11,398 nt of DNA, from assembly GCA_030671315.1 (NCBI GenBank), contig DAOUZW010000019.1, forward strand, positions 1 to 11,398, read 5' to 3'. This document shows, piece by piece, positions 1 through 6,220 of this stretch. The notes under the pieces are model-generated. The model saw only the letters and a program-made list of their open reading frames with translations. It searched no databases and was not told the DNA's origin. Source of the stretch: Candidatus Bathyarchaeota archaeon. GTDB taxonomy: Archaea > Thermoproteota > Bathyarchaeia > 40CM-2-53-6 > RBG-13-38-9. Made by a program: the position numbers and the translations under genes. Within the stretch, counting starts at the first letter, position 1; each line of letters starts with the position of its first letter.

Positions 1-1
1 T

Positions 2-88
2 TCAATATACAAAAGTGAAAAAACCATAGAAAGAGACCCAGAAAATATCAAGCGACTTAACTTTACTGAAGGAAAGGCAACCAGATAA
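2..88 (+). CDS. Possible 3' end of a gene entering from the left edge
   Basis: One plus-strand frame is open from the window edge to a TAA at 86-88 and would encode the last 28 residues of a protein, starting SIYKSEKTIERD and ending EGKATR. The peptide is charged and looks like an ordinary soluble C-terminus. There are too few residues to name a family. A minus-strand frame is also open to the left edge here (ATG at about 31-33), so the coding strand is not certain. I prefer the plus reading because its amino-acid composition is more protein-like. Confidence 0.25.
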   Translation, partial: SIYKSEKTIERDPENIKRLNFTEGKATR

Positions 89-110
89 CAGCCAAATCAA
101 TGACTCCCCC

Positions 111-174
111 AATTTTTGACATAATTTGACATAAATTTACATCTGAAAATATTTTCTTGTGACGTTTTATGTCA
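111..174. repeat. Cluster of TGACATAA direct and inverted repeats
   Basis: TTTGACATAA occurs at 115-124 and again at 125-134, exactly 10 bp apart. A degraded third copy, AATTTACAT, follows at 134-142, and an inverted copy, TTTATGTCA, lies at 166-174. A TGAC/GTCA pair (160-163, 171-174) adds local symmetry. Spacing of one helical turn is typical of protein-binding sites, but no gene obviously starts from this point inside the window. Possible readings are an operator for a leftward gene beyond the edge or a chance AT-rich repeat. Confidence 0.4.
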
Positions 175-256
175 TTATTTGGTATTTTAATACGCGCCAT
201 GAACACACTAAGCTAACAGTAAAATTTCAACTACTATTAGAAGAGAAAATGGGAAA

Positions 257-430
257 TCAATCTTTTAGTGAGGCCCAACCTGCTGCAGCGACCACCAATA
301 ATCCAATTGCAAGCAGAGGTTCAGTATCATAAGTCCATGGAAACCCAGTATAAGACATCACAAGACTAGCTAAACTCATTATGATACCAATCGCATACAA
401 GATACGAAGACCAATCTTATTTGATGACAT
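257..430 (-). CDS. Small two-helix membrane protein, 57 residues
   Basis: An ATG at 430 opens a 57-codon frame ending in TGA at 257-259. The protein starts MSSNKIGLRILYAIG. It has one hydrophobic helix at about residues 7-26, a short turn rich in aromatics and prolines (Y27, F30, P31, W32, Y34), and a second helix at about 38-55, ending LKD. This pattern gives a plausible hairpin membrane protein. It lies 62 bp downstream of the NSUN6-like gene on the same strand and could be cotranscribed. A GTGAG sits only 2 nt before the ATG, too close to be a good ribosome binding site. I do not recognise a family and assign no function. Confidence 0.5.
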   Translation of the reverse strand: MSSNKIGLRILYAIGIIMSLASLVMSYTGFPWTYDTEPLLAIGLLVVAAAGWASLKD

Positions 431-492
431 AACTCACTATCTACAAACTAATCGTTTAACATCATTTACCCAAGCACAAGTGAAACAATCAT

Positions 493-1680
493 CTATCTTC
501 TTTTGAATCGTGCAATAAAATATCCTATCCCATGCTTGTGCGGATCAAATCTCTGAAGAAACGAAGCATTACCTATGAAATCTTTCATTCCACCTCTACC
601 TAACCTCAACCCTTGCTCTTCTATTTCTAATCCCAATTCATCTGTAGCATATTTGCAAACATCTTCACATTCCTGTTTAGTTATTGTACAGACACTATAG
701 ACGATAGCTCCATTATCTTTGATTATTCGTGAAGCTACTTTGAGAAACTGTTTCTGGTATGCTGCAAGATCTAAAATATTTTTCTTTGAAATCTCACTGT
801 AAAGTTGTGGAACATGTCCAAGTGCACTGCAAGGAGGATCCACAAGAACCTTATCTGCTTTCAAATCTGGATAATCAACATCAAAATATCTTGAATCATG
901 AGGAAACAAACTCACATTCTTGCATCCAAGCCTCTCAACAGTCCGCTTTGCAACATCAACCTTCTTCACATTACGATCAACACCAATCACCCGCCCCTGA
1001 TTCTGCATTAACTGAGAAATGTGAGAAAGCTTCCCACCAGGAGAACAATTCAAATCAACAACAGTCTCGCCAACCAAAGGATCCAAAACCCTTGAGGTTA
1101 CCATGGCCGGAAGAGACTGAGGATAGACATACCCAAATTCATACTCTTCACTTTCCCTTAAACTCACAGCACTATACAATGGTGACGTAACCTCAACAGC
1201 AAGACCCCTCCTCACATTCAAAATCTCAGTCTCACTCATCCTCATCCTACCAACACCCACAACCTGACCATGCCTATCCACAATCGTAACCATGTCTCCT
1301 TTCCGCAGCTTCGAACAGTTCACAGTGCCCGGCGCATAGATGTGAGAACCTTGTAGAACAGATTCAGCAGCATACTTGTCAATAACTATCTTCTTCTCAA
1401 CCTCAGAAAACTCAAACGGTCCTTTAATGGGTGTGAAAACAGCCTCATCAATTAGATCAAAACTGGAAACATCGACTCCTTTCGAAACAAAAGAATCTAT
1501 CAATTCTTGAGTAGAGAGTTTCAGAGTATTAACTCTTGAGAAGAATCTATCACTAGGCTTCTTGATTGATTGAAGAACTCTCTCTAAATCCTTACCATAT
1601 ACTTCATGTAAAGCCTCAACTGCATCCACTGAAAAATGATATTCTTCTGCCAATTTAGTGAAGAGTTCATTCAATTCCAA
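493..1680 (-). CDS. tRNA/rRNA cytosine-C5 methyltransferase, archaeal NSUN6-like, with PUA domain
   Basis: This is a 395-residue S-adenosylmethionine-dependent RNA m5C methyltransferase of the NOP2/Sun family. A PUA RNA-binding domain lies at about residues 95-175, inserted before the Rossmann-fold catalytic domain, the layout of archaeal and human NSUN6, which methylate C72 of tRNA acceptor stems. Visible motifs are the SAM loop CSPGGK (212-217), the ribose-binding acid in GVDRN (D235), DPPCS (281-285) with the release cysteine C284, VYSVCTI (327-333) with the nucleophile C331, and the late RFDPHKHGIGYF motif (377-388). All key residues are intact. The start is TTG at 1680; an in-frame stop lies about ten codons upstream and no better start is present. 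The tRNA C72 target is inferred from domain layout. An rRNA substrate cannot be excluded. Confidence 0.88.
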   Translation of the reverse strand: MELNELFTKLAEEYHFSVDAVEALHEVYGKDLERVLQSIKKPSDRFFSRVNTLKLSTQELIDSFVSKGVDVSSFDLIDEAVFTPIKGPFEFSEVEKKIVIDKYAAESVLQGSHIYAPGTVNCSKLRKGDMVTIVDRHGQVVGVGRMRMSETEILNVRRGLAVEVTSPLYSAVSLRESEEYEFGYVYPQSLPAMVTSRVLDPLVGETVVDLNCSPGGKLSHISQLMQNQGRVIGVDRNVKKVDVAKRTVERLGCKNVSLFPHDSRYFDVDYPDLKADKVLVDPPCSALGHVPQLYSEISKKNILDLAAYQKQFLKVASRIIKDNGAIVYSVCTITKQECEDVCKYATDELGLEIEEQGLRLGRGGMKDFIGNASFLQRFDPHKHGIGYFIARFKRR

Positions 1681-1785
1681 AACGCCTAGGCAATAGATTC
1701 TCTATCAACATCCTAATTTGAGATATCCACTACTCATAATATTCATAAGCTTCTAAATAATCACTGCATCAAGGAGAATTCCAAA
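1681..1785. promoter_or_regulatory. Divergent promoter region between the methyltransferase gene and moaE
   Basis: This is the only space from which the two divergent genes can start. AT-rich elements at about 1737-1759 (CATAATATTCATAAG and TCTAAATAATC) could serve as TATA boxes, the first fitting moaE best because it leaves the moaE ribosome binding site inside the transcript. The exact box for either gene cannot be fixed by eye. Confidence 0.35.
1771..1776 (+). promoter_or_regulatory. Ribosome binding site fixing the moaE TTG start
   Basis: AAGGAG lies 9 nt upstream of the TTG at 1786. It is the strongest Shine-Dalgarno match near this gene and supports the non-ATG start. Confidence 0.7.
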
Positions 1786-2226
1786 TTGTCCCGAGTAGGA
1801 ATACACAACAAAGGAGAACTTTCAATAGAAAAACTCCTCAACTTCATACAATCCAACGAAAGATTCAACGAAGCTGGAGGCGTCGCATGTTTCTTCGGAT
1901 ACGTTAAAGCCTTCACAAACGACGACAAAAAAGTCACTAACCTAGAACTCGAAGCCTACAAAGAAAGAGTAGAAGAAAAATTCGAAGAAATTGCAGCAGA
2001 CATCAAAACACGCCCCGGAATAGTAGACTGCCTCATTCACCACGTAACCGGTAAACTAGACCTTGGAGATCTAATCTTCGCAGTCATGGTAGCGGGAAGA
2101 TCAAGAAAAAACGTTTTCCCCGCACTTGTAGAAGCAACTGAACGTGCAAAGAAAGAAGCTGCAATATGGAAAAAAGAAAGCTTAGAAACTGGAGAATCCT
2201 ACTGGGTTGAGTATGGTAAAGAATAA
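1786..2226 (+). CDS. moaE: Molybdopterin synthase catalytic subunit MoaE
   Basis: MoaE is the large subunit of molybdopterin synthase. With thiocarboxylated MoaD it inserts the dithiolene sulfurs into cPMP during molybdenum/tungsten cofactor synthesis in the cytoplasm. The 146-residue length is typical. Visible family features are GGVACFFGYVK (31-41), the LELEAY segment (53-58), HHVTGKLDLGD (85-95) and AIWKKE (126-131). By my hand alignment to E. coli MoaE, the catalytic lysines K119 and K126 correspond to K122 and K129 here, both present. E. coli R39 appears as K41, and the His of the HR pair as Ser (S106-R107), which I read as a feature of an archaeal subfamily and not damage. No moaD or other cofactor gene is in the window. 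Codons end mostly in C or A, unlike the divergent neighbour. Confidence 0.9.
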   Translation: MSRVGIHNKGELSIEKLLNFIQSNERFNEAGGVACFFGYVKAFTNDDKKVTNLELEAYKERVEEKFEEIAADIKTRPGIVDCLIHHVTGKLDLGDLIFAVMVAGRSRKNVFPALVEATERAKKEAAIWKKESLETGESYWVEYGKE

Positions 2227-2238
2227 AATGAAAAAAAG

Positions 2239-2260
2239 GATGACGCCGATATACGTCATC
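2239..2260. terminator. Bidirectional hairpin terminator between convergent moaE and ssb
   Basis: GATGACG (2239-2245) and CGTCATC (2254-2260) form a perfect 7-bp stem with an 8-nt loop. Read on the minus strand, the hairpin is followed by CTTTTTTT (complement of 2231-2238), a classic U-tract for ending ssb transcription. On the plus strand it ends moaE with a weaker CTTTT at 2266-2270. The position between two convergent stops fits. Confidence 0.65.
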
Positions 2261-2268
2261 TGAAACTT

Positions 2269-2874
2269 TTAATATCTTCTTCTTGAACCGAATCTTCTAT
2301 TTCCGCCGCCGCCGCCGCCACCGTAGCCGCCGCCGCCGCCGCCGCCGCTACCGTATCTTCTTCCTCGGTCTCCGCCACCGTAGCCACCGCCACCATATCT
2401 GGGTCTATCACGTCTCTCCTGCTCATACTGCTTGTCTGAAAGATTATTTTCGGCATTGATAGATTCAATCGTTGAACTTGAGGCTGAATAACTTCCATAT
2501 CTTCCGAGGTTAAGGCGCATCGAGCCTTTGAAGAGGCCGATATATCCGTTCTTGATATCAATTACGGCATCTTCCTTCACATTTTCAATATTATCGTCCC
2601 AAAGAGTCATGTATACTGAGCCAGTCTCATCTCCCACGAGAACATCAGTCACTTTATGGGTTGAACCATCTCTTCTTGAAACTGTCTCCCTTACAGGGCT
2701 TTTCGAGGCAACCTTAACAGTTGTATTAATTTGTCTCGAGTTTGGGGTTAAGGTTTCTACTTTTACGGATTCTACTGTTTCTGAACTGCTACCAGCTTCT
2801 GGACTCTCTGCTGTCTCTTTACTCTCAGCAGTCTCTGAACTGTCTGCAGCTTTTGGTTTTTCGTCAAACGACAT
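2269..2874 (-). CDS. Single-stranded DNA-binding protein: one OB fold, acidic N-terminal extension, glycine/arginine-rich tail
   Basis: This is a 201-residue single-OB-fold SSB of the crenarchaeal (Sulfolobus) type, which coats ssDNA in replication and repair. The OB fold spans about residues 41-126, including the hallmark VGDETGSVYMTLWDD (80-94) and NGYIGLFKGSMRLN (109-122). Of the three base-stacking aromatics known in Sulfolobus SSB, W92 and F115 match and the third is Y111 instead of Trp. Residues 11-40 are a Ser/Glu/Thr-rich acidic extension with repeated SETAES-like units. Residues 159-201 are almost pure Gly with Arg and Tyr, ending RRRY. Sulfolobus SSB instead ends in acidic residues, so the charge layout is partly reversed here. 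I chose the ATG at 2874 with GTGAG 10 nt upstream; a GTG at 2889 would add five residues. It has its own promoter. An RNA-binding role through the tail is also possible. Confidence 0.87.
   Translation of the reverse strand: MSFDEKPKAADSSETAESKETAESPEAGSSSETVESVKVETLTPNSRQINTTVKVASKSPVRETVSRRDGSTHKVTDVLVGDETGSVYMTLWDDNIENVKEDAVIDIKNGYIGLFKGSMRLNLGRYGSYSASSSTIESINAENNLSDKQYEQERRDRPRYGGGGYGGGDRGRRYGSGGGGGGGYGGGGGGGNRRFGSRRRY
2303..2349. repeat. CCG trinucleotide repeat encoding the polyglycine tail of SSB
   Basis: The plus strand carries two runs of CCG repeats (about 2303-2320 and 2327-2349), the complement of GGC/GGT glycine codons in ssb. Such a tract is prone to copy-number change and is locally far richer in GC than its surroundings. 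Length variation would only change the number of glycines, because the unit is three bases. Confidence 0.75.
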
Positions 2875-2884
2875 TTTAAATACT

Positions 2885-2889
2885 CTCAC
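2885..2889 (-). promoter_or_regulatory. Ribosome binding site favouring the ssb ATG start
   Basis: GTGAG on the minus strand, 10 nt before the ATG at 2874. It overlaps the alternative GTG start at 2889, so the two starts are mutually exclusive readings. I prefer the ATG. Confidence 0.5.
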
Positions 2890-2934
2890 TTATTGACAGA
2901 GCATCAGCTATACAGTCGTGCACTTAAGGATTAT

Positions 2935-2950
2935 CATATAAATAGAAAGT
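2935..2950 (-). promoter_or_regulatory. Archaeal TATA/BRE promoter for ssb
   Basis: On the minus strand TTTATATG (2942-2935) is preceded by ACTTTCTA as a possible BRE. Transcription would begin near 2912, giving a leader of roughly 40 nt to the ATG at 2874. A 13-bp dyad (TAAACC-A-GGTTTA, 2964-2976) sits about 20 bp upstream of the box. Confidence 0.5.
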
Positions 2951-2987
2951 CTAGGAAACTATCTAAACCAGGTTTACTATAACTTTT

Positions 2988-4433
2988 TCAGGTTTTTGAG
3001 GTCTTCAGTTTTTCATTGACGAGATTATTCGCCAACTGGGGATCAGCCTTGCCGCCGGTCTTTTTCATCAATTGACCGATTAAAAACCTTACAGCTTTAG
3101 GATCTTTAATAGCATCTTTCACTGCTTGCGGATTGGAAGAGAATATCTCCTCTGTTAATTGATTTAGATATTCACTATCGGAGATTCTTCTCATCTCTTT
3201 CTGATTTATGATCTCATCCGGGGACTTGCCTGAGATTAGCATTTCCTTAAGTAATTCTTTGCCAATTTTACCGCTTATTGTCCCATCATCAATTAATTCC
3301 AACATTTTCACAAGATCTCGTGGCATCAATTTGGCGTCTTTCAATTCGATATCCATCTCATAAAGATATGATAGCAGGTCACCCACAATCCAGTTACCTA
3401 ACAAATCTGGATGACTATAGTTAACAGCACTTTCCTCAAAGAATTCTGCTAAAGCTTTGTTATCTATGAGAGTCATTGCATTTTGTCTGGAGATATCGTA
3501 TTGCGTCATTAGTCTTTGCATATGACCTTCCGGTAATTCGGGCATCGAATTTTTTTGACGCTCTATCTCTTCTTCTGAGATTGATAGAGGAACTAAGTCT
3601 GCTTCTGGAAAATACCTGTAATCCTCCTCTTCCTCTTTTACTCTCAGAGAAATCGTAACTCTTCTTGCTTCATCCCAGTGTCTCGTCTCCTGTCCGATGC
3701 GATGTCCTGTTCTGAGAAGGTTTTTTTGCCTTGTGATCTCGAAATTGAGGGCTCTCTCAACTTCTTTAAAGGATGATATGTTCTTTACCTCTACTCTTGT
3801 TCCACCCTGTATTGAGATGTTGGCGTCACACCTCATAGATCCCTCTAGTTCTCCACTTGAGACTCCTAAATGCTCCATAATTGAGCGAATTTTTTGTAGA
3901 AATATTCTAGCTTCTTTGGGTGAATTTATATCAGGCTCAGTAACTATCTCAACTAAAGCGATTCCCGCTCGATTATAATCTACAAAGGCTGACTTTGAAG
4001 TTTCTATAGTCCCTTCATAACTTATTTTACCTGGATCCTCCTCAATCTGTAATCTTGAGATATGTACAATTTTTTCCACTTCCAGTTTCTTCGATCCATT
4101 TTTAGCAATTGGAATTCCTCCAGCACGATCGTATTGTGAAATTTGAAAATTCTTAGGCATGTCTGGATAGAAGTAATTCTTCCTGTAGAAGATCGTTTTA
4201 TTGCTAATCTGCATATTCAAAGCTAGAGCGATCAGAATTGCATCCTCAACTGCTTTACGATTGAGAACAGGAAGACTTCCAGGAGTACCCATACAGACAG
4301 GACAGACATGTGTGTTAGGTGGGCTCTGTCTATAGTCTGATGAGCAACTGCAGAAGAGTTTACTCTTAAGATTTGTAAGTTGACAGTGGACTTCAAGTCC
4401 AATCTTTACTTTAAGCTCAGTCGTCTCTACCAT
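2988..4433 (-). CDS. gatB: Asp-tRNA(Asn)/Glu-tRNA(Gln) amidotransferase subunit B
   Basis: GatB is the tRNA-binding and kinase subunit of GatCAB. It phosphorylates the Asp (or Glu) side chain on a mischarged tRNA so that ammonia from GatA can convert it to Asn (or Gln). At 481 residues it is of usual length. The N-terminal cradle is recognisable by KIGLEVHCQL (10-19), and a Cys quartet C28/C30/C44/C47 (CxC...CPVC) forms a likely zinc site. The tail domain ends with the typical GGKADPQ segment. ATG at 4433 is chosen because GGTGA lies 7 nt upstream; a TTG one codon earlier is possible. It is the last gene of the aspS-gatCAB operon, starting 11 nt after the gatA stop. In archaea GatDE usually makes Gln-tRNA, so the Asn pathway is the likely job here. 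Confidence 0.95.
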   Translation of the reverse strand: MVETTELKVKIGLEVHCQLTNLKSKLFCSCSSDYRQSPPNTHVCPVCMGTPGSLPVLNRKAVEDAILIALALNMQISNKTIFYRKNYFYPDMPKNFQISQYDRAGGIPIAKNGSKKLEVEKIVHISRLQIEEDPGKISYEGTIETSKSAFVDYNRAGIALVEIVTEPDINSPKEARIFLQKIRSIMEHLGVSSGELEGSMRCDANISIQGGTRVEVKNISSFKEVERALNFEITRQKNLLRTGHRIGQETRHWDEARRVTISLRVKEEEEDYRYFPEADLVPLSISEEEIERQKNSMPELPEGHMQRLMTQYDISRQNAMTLIDNKALAEFFEESAVNYSHPDLLGNWIVGDLLSYLYEMDIELKDAKLMPRDLVKMLELIDDGTISGKIGKELLKEMLISGKSPDEIINQKEMRRISDSEYLNQLTEEIFSSNPQAVKDAIKDPKAVRFLIGQLMKKTGGKADPQLANNLVNEKLKTSKT

Positions 4434-4440
4434 CAATCAT

Positions 4441-4445
4441 TCACC
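4441..4445 (-). promoter_or_regulatory. Ribosome binding site of gatB overlapping the gatA stop
   Basis: GGTGA on the minus strand shares its first base with the gatA TAG stop (4447-4445) and lies 7 nt before the gatB ATG at 4433. This favours translational coupling of gatA and gatB. Confidence 0.65.
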
Positions 4446-5905
4446 TACACCTTCAATTCAAGATCTGGTTTCAGGTGTTGTTCAAGAGAAAATGCAACTT
4501 TAATCAGAACATCTTCTCTTAGGGCTGGAGCCATCATTTGAACTCCTATAGGAAGGCCTTGACTCGATGAGCATGGTACTGAGATTGCTGGTATTCCAGC
4601 AAGATTTGCGATAACGGTATCAACATCGCACATATACATCTCTAATGGATCCAGCAGTTTTTCGCCGAGTCTGAAAGGCAATATCGGCATTGTCGGTCCG
4701 ATAATCAAATCAAAATCTTTGAACGCCTTAGATAACTCCTGTCTGATGAGTGTTCTTACTCGCTGTGCTTTCAGATAATATTCGTTATAGTATCCTGCTG
4801 AGAGTGCAAAAGTCCCAAGCATTATTCTTCTTTTTACTTCAGCACCGAATCCTACATCTCTATTTCTTGAGTAAGCTGTGCTCCAGTCATAGTTTTCATC
4901 ATCAAGTCTTAATCCATATCTTAGTCCATCATAACGAGCTAAGTTAGAGCTTGCCTCTGACATAGCAATGATATAGTAAGAGGCCAGAGCATATTCCAAG
5001 CTTTCAAGTTTGATCTTTGAAAAAGTGGCACCAAGCCCTTCAAGTTTAGAAATAGCTTCCCATACTGCTTTGGATACAACCTCATCCGTCCCGATACCAA
5101 AGAGCTCTTCCGGAACTCCAATCTTGACACCACTTACATCATCAACTAGACAATTTTTCAGATTCTGAGTTCCTGAATCAATTGATGTACTATCCTTGTT
5201 GTCTTGACCTGCTATACACTCTGTTAGTAAAGCTAGATCAGCTACGTTTCTTGCTATGGGAGATATCTGTTCAAGGCTGTTCGCATAGGCTATGAGACCG
5301 TATCTACTGATTAGTCCATAAGTTGGTTTCATTCCTACGATACCGCAAAAGCTTGCTGGGCATCTGACTGATCCTCCAGTATCTGAACCTAATGAGATCG
5401 TGGTCTCTAATGCAGCTACTGAGGCGGCACTTCCTCCAGATGACCCTCCGGGAACTCTATCCAGATCATGAGGATTATGTGTTGGTCCGAATTGGCTATG
5501 TTCGGTTGAAGTCCCCATGGCGAATTCGTCCATATTCGTCTTCCCAATCAAAATGGCATCTTGTGACTTTAATCTCTGAATGACTGTTGCATCATAGGGC
5601 GGTATGAAGTTCTCCAACATCTTTGAAGCGCATGTCGTCCTTACATCGTTTATGCAGATGTTATCTTTGATAGCAACCGCGATACCAGACAACGTTCCAA
5701 CTTTTTCATTTCTACGAATTCTAGAATCAATTTCTTGGGCTTTTTCAAGAGCAATATTTTCTGTTAAGGTAATGAAAGCATGAATCCTATCCTCTACTTC
5801 TTTTATCCTCTCGTAACATTTGTTCACATATTCCTCGGCTGTAATTTCCTGTGTTCTTATTTTGCTTACAAGCTCTGAGGCTGATAACTCTAGAATTCGT
5901 GACAT
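4445..5905 (-). CDS. gatA: Asp-tRNA(Asn)/Glu-tRNA(Gln) amidotransferase subunit A (glutaminase)
   Basis: GatA is the amidase-signature subunit that hydrolyses glutamine (or asparagine) to supply ammonia for GatB. The protein is 486 residues, the normal length. The Ser-cisSer-Lys catalytic triad is complete: K80 in AVAIKDN, S155 in PGGSSGGSAA, and S179 in GSDTGGSVRCPAS, each one residue on from the S. aureus numbering. The start is ATG at 5905, 11 nt after the gatC stop, with no clear Shine-Dalgarno site, so translation probably depends on coupling to gatC. The neighbours gatC and gatB supply the rest of the heterotrimer. Confidence 0.96.
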   Translation of the reverse strand: MSRILELSASELVSKIRTQEITAEEYVNKCYERIKEVEDRIHAFITLTENIALEKAQEIDSRIRRNEKVGTLSGIAVAIKDNICINDVRTTCASKMLENFIPPYDATVIQRLKSQDAILIGKTNMDEFAMGTSTEHSQFGPTHNPHDLDRVPGGSSGGSAASVAALETTISLGSDTGGSVRCPASFCGIVGMKPTYGLISRYGLIAYANSLEQISPIARNVADLALLTECIAGQDNKDSTSIDSGTQNLKNCLVDDVSGVKIGVPEELFGIGTDEVVSKAVWEAISKLEGLGATFSKIKLESLEYALASYYIIAMSEASSNLARYDGLRYGLRLDDENYDWSTAYSRNRDVGFGAEVKRRIMLGTFALSAGYYNEYYLKAQRVRTLIRQELSKAFKDFDLIIGPTMPILPFRLGEKLLDPLEMYMCDVDTVIANLAGIPAISVPCSSSQGLPIGVQMMAPALREDVLIKVAFSLEQHLKPDLELKV

Positions 5906-5916
5906 AGCTTATTCAA

Positions 5917-6210
5917 CTAGACGATTCGAGGTGCCTTGATGAATCTATCTTTCTTGGCAGGCACAATCTTTAGAATATTTTCTGCAGGTTTTATTTCAGG
6001 CTCATCTTCTCTCATAACGTTTACAACATCTACAACATGATGAGTAGGTTCTACTCCTTCAGTATCAACTTCATCGAGTTTTCTGAAATACTTGAGGATT
6101 TCACCCATCTCTTCCGCATATTTACTCTCTTCTGAGTCCGTTATCTTTATCCGTGCTAGCCAAGCGAGATGTTTGACTTGCTCCTTTGTTATTTTTTTAT
6201 CTTCTGACAT
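5917..6210 (-). CDS. gatC: Asp-tRNA(Asn)/Glu-tRNA(Gln) amidotransferase subunit C
   Basis: GatC is the small belt subunit that wraps around the GatA-GatB interface and stabilises the complex. The 97-residue protein begins MSEDKKITKEQVKHLAWLA, matching the family's helical N-terminus. It contains the central helix EMGEILKYFRKLDEVD (about 34-49) and the GVEPTHHV segment (53-60) that precedes the extended C-terminal arm. ATG at 6210 follows an AGGTG ribosome binding site (6220-6216) that abuts the aspS stop, so it is read in the same transcript as aspS and gatA. Confidence 0.93.
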   Translation of the reverse strand: MSEDKKITKEQVKHLAWLARIKITDSEESKYAEEMGEILKYFRKLDEVDTEGVEPTHHVVDVVNVMREDEPEIKPAENILKIVPAKKDRFIKAPRIV

Positions 6211-6215
6211 AGATG

Positions 6216-6220
6216 CACCT
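6216..6220 (-). promoter_or_regulatory. Ribosome binding site of gatC next to the aspS stop
   Basis: AGGTG on the minus strand, 5 nt before the gatC ATG and immediately after the aspS TGA (6223-6221), consistent with coupled translation within the operon. Confidence 0.6.

Noticed and set aside
1..100. Minus-strand gene starting near 33 and leaving the window to the left
   Set aside because: Only about eleven codons are visible after the ATG, with no ribosome site or clear promoter, so it cannot be supported over the plus-strand tail.
759..1190. Plus-strand open frame of 143 codons
   Set aside because: It is antisense to the NSUN-like gene, which has all catalytic motifs. The product is extremely rich in Gln, His and Ser, an artefact of the C/A-rich strand.
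2091..2120. MoaE lacking the His of the HR pair as a degraded enzyme
   Set aside because: Both catalytic lysines and the surrounding fold motifs are present; the GRSRKNVFPAL form looks like an archaeal subfamily pattern.
2303..2349. CCG repeats as a CRISPR or stand-alone satellite
   Set aside because: The unit is three bases, there are no spacers, and it is fully explained by glycine codons of the SSB tail.
2256..2561. Minus-strand open frame with long alanine runs
   Set aside because: A frame-shifted shadow of ssb; the polyalanine comes from reading the glycine-codon repeat out of frame.
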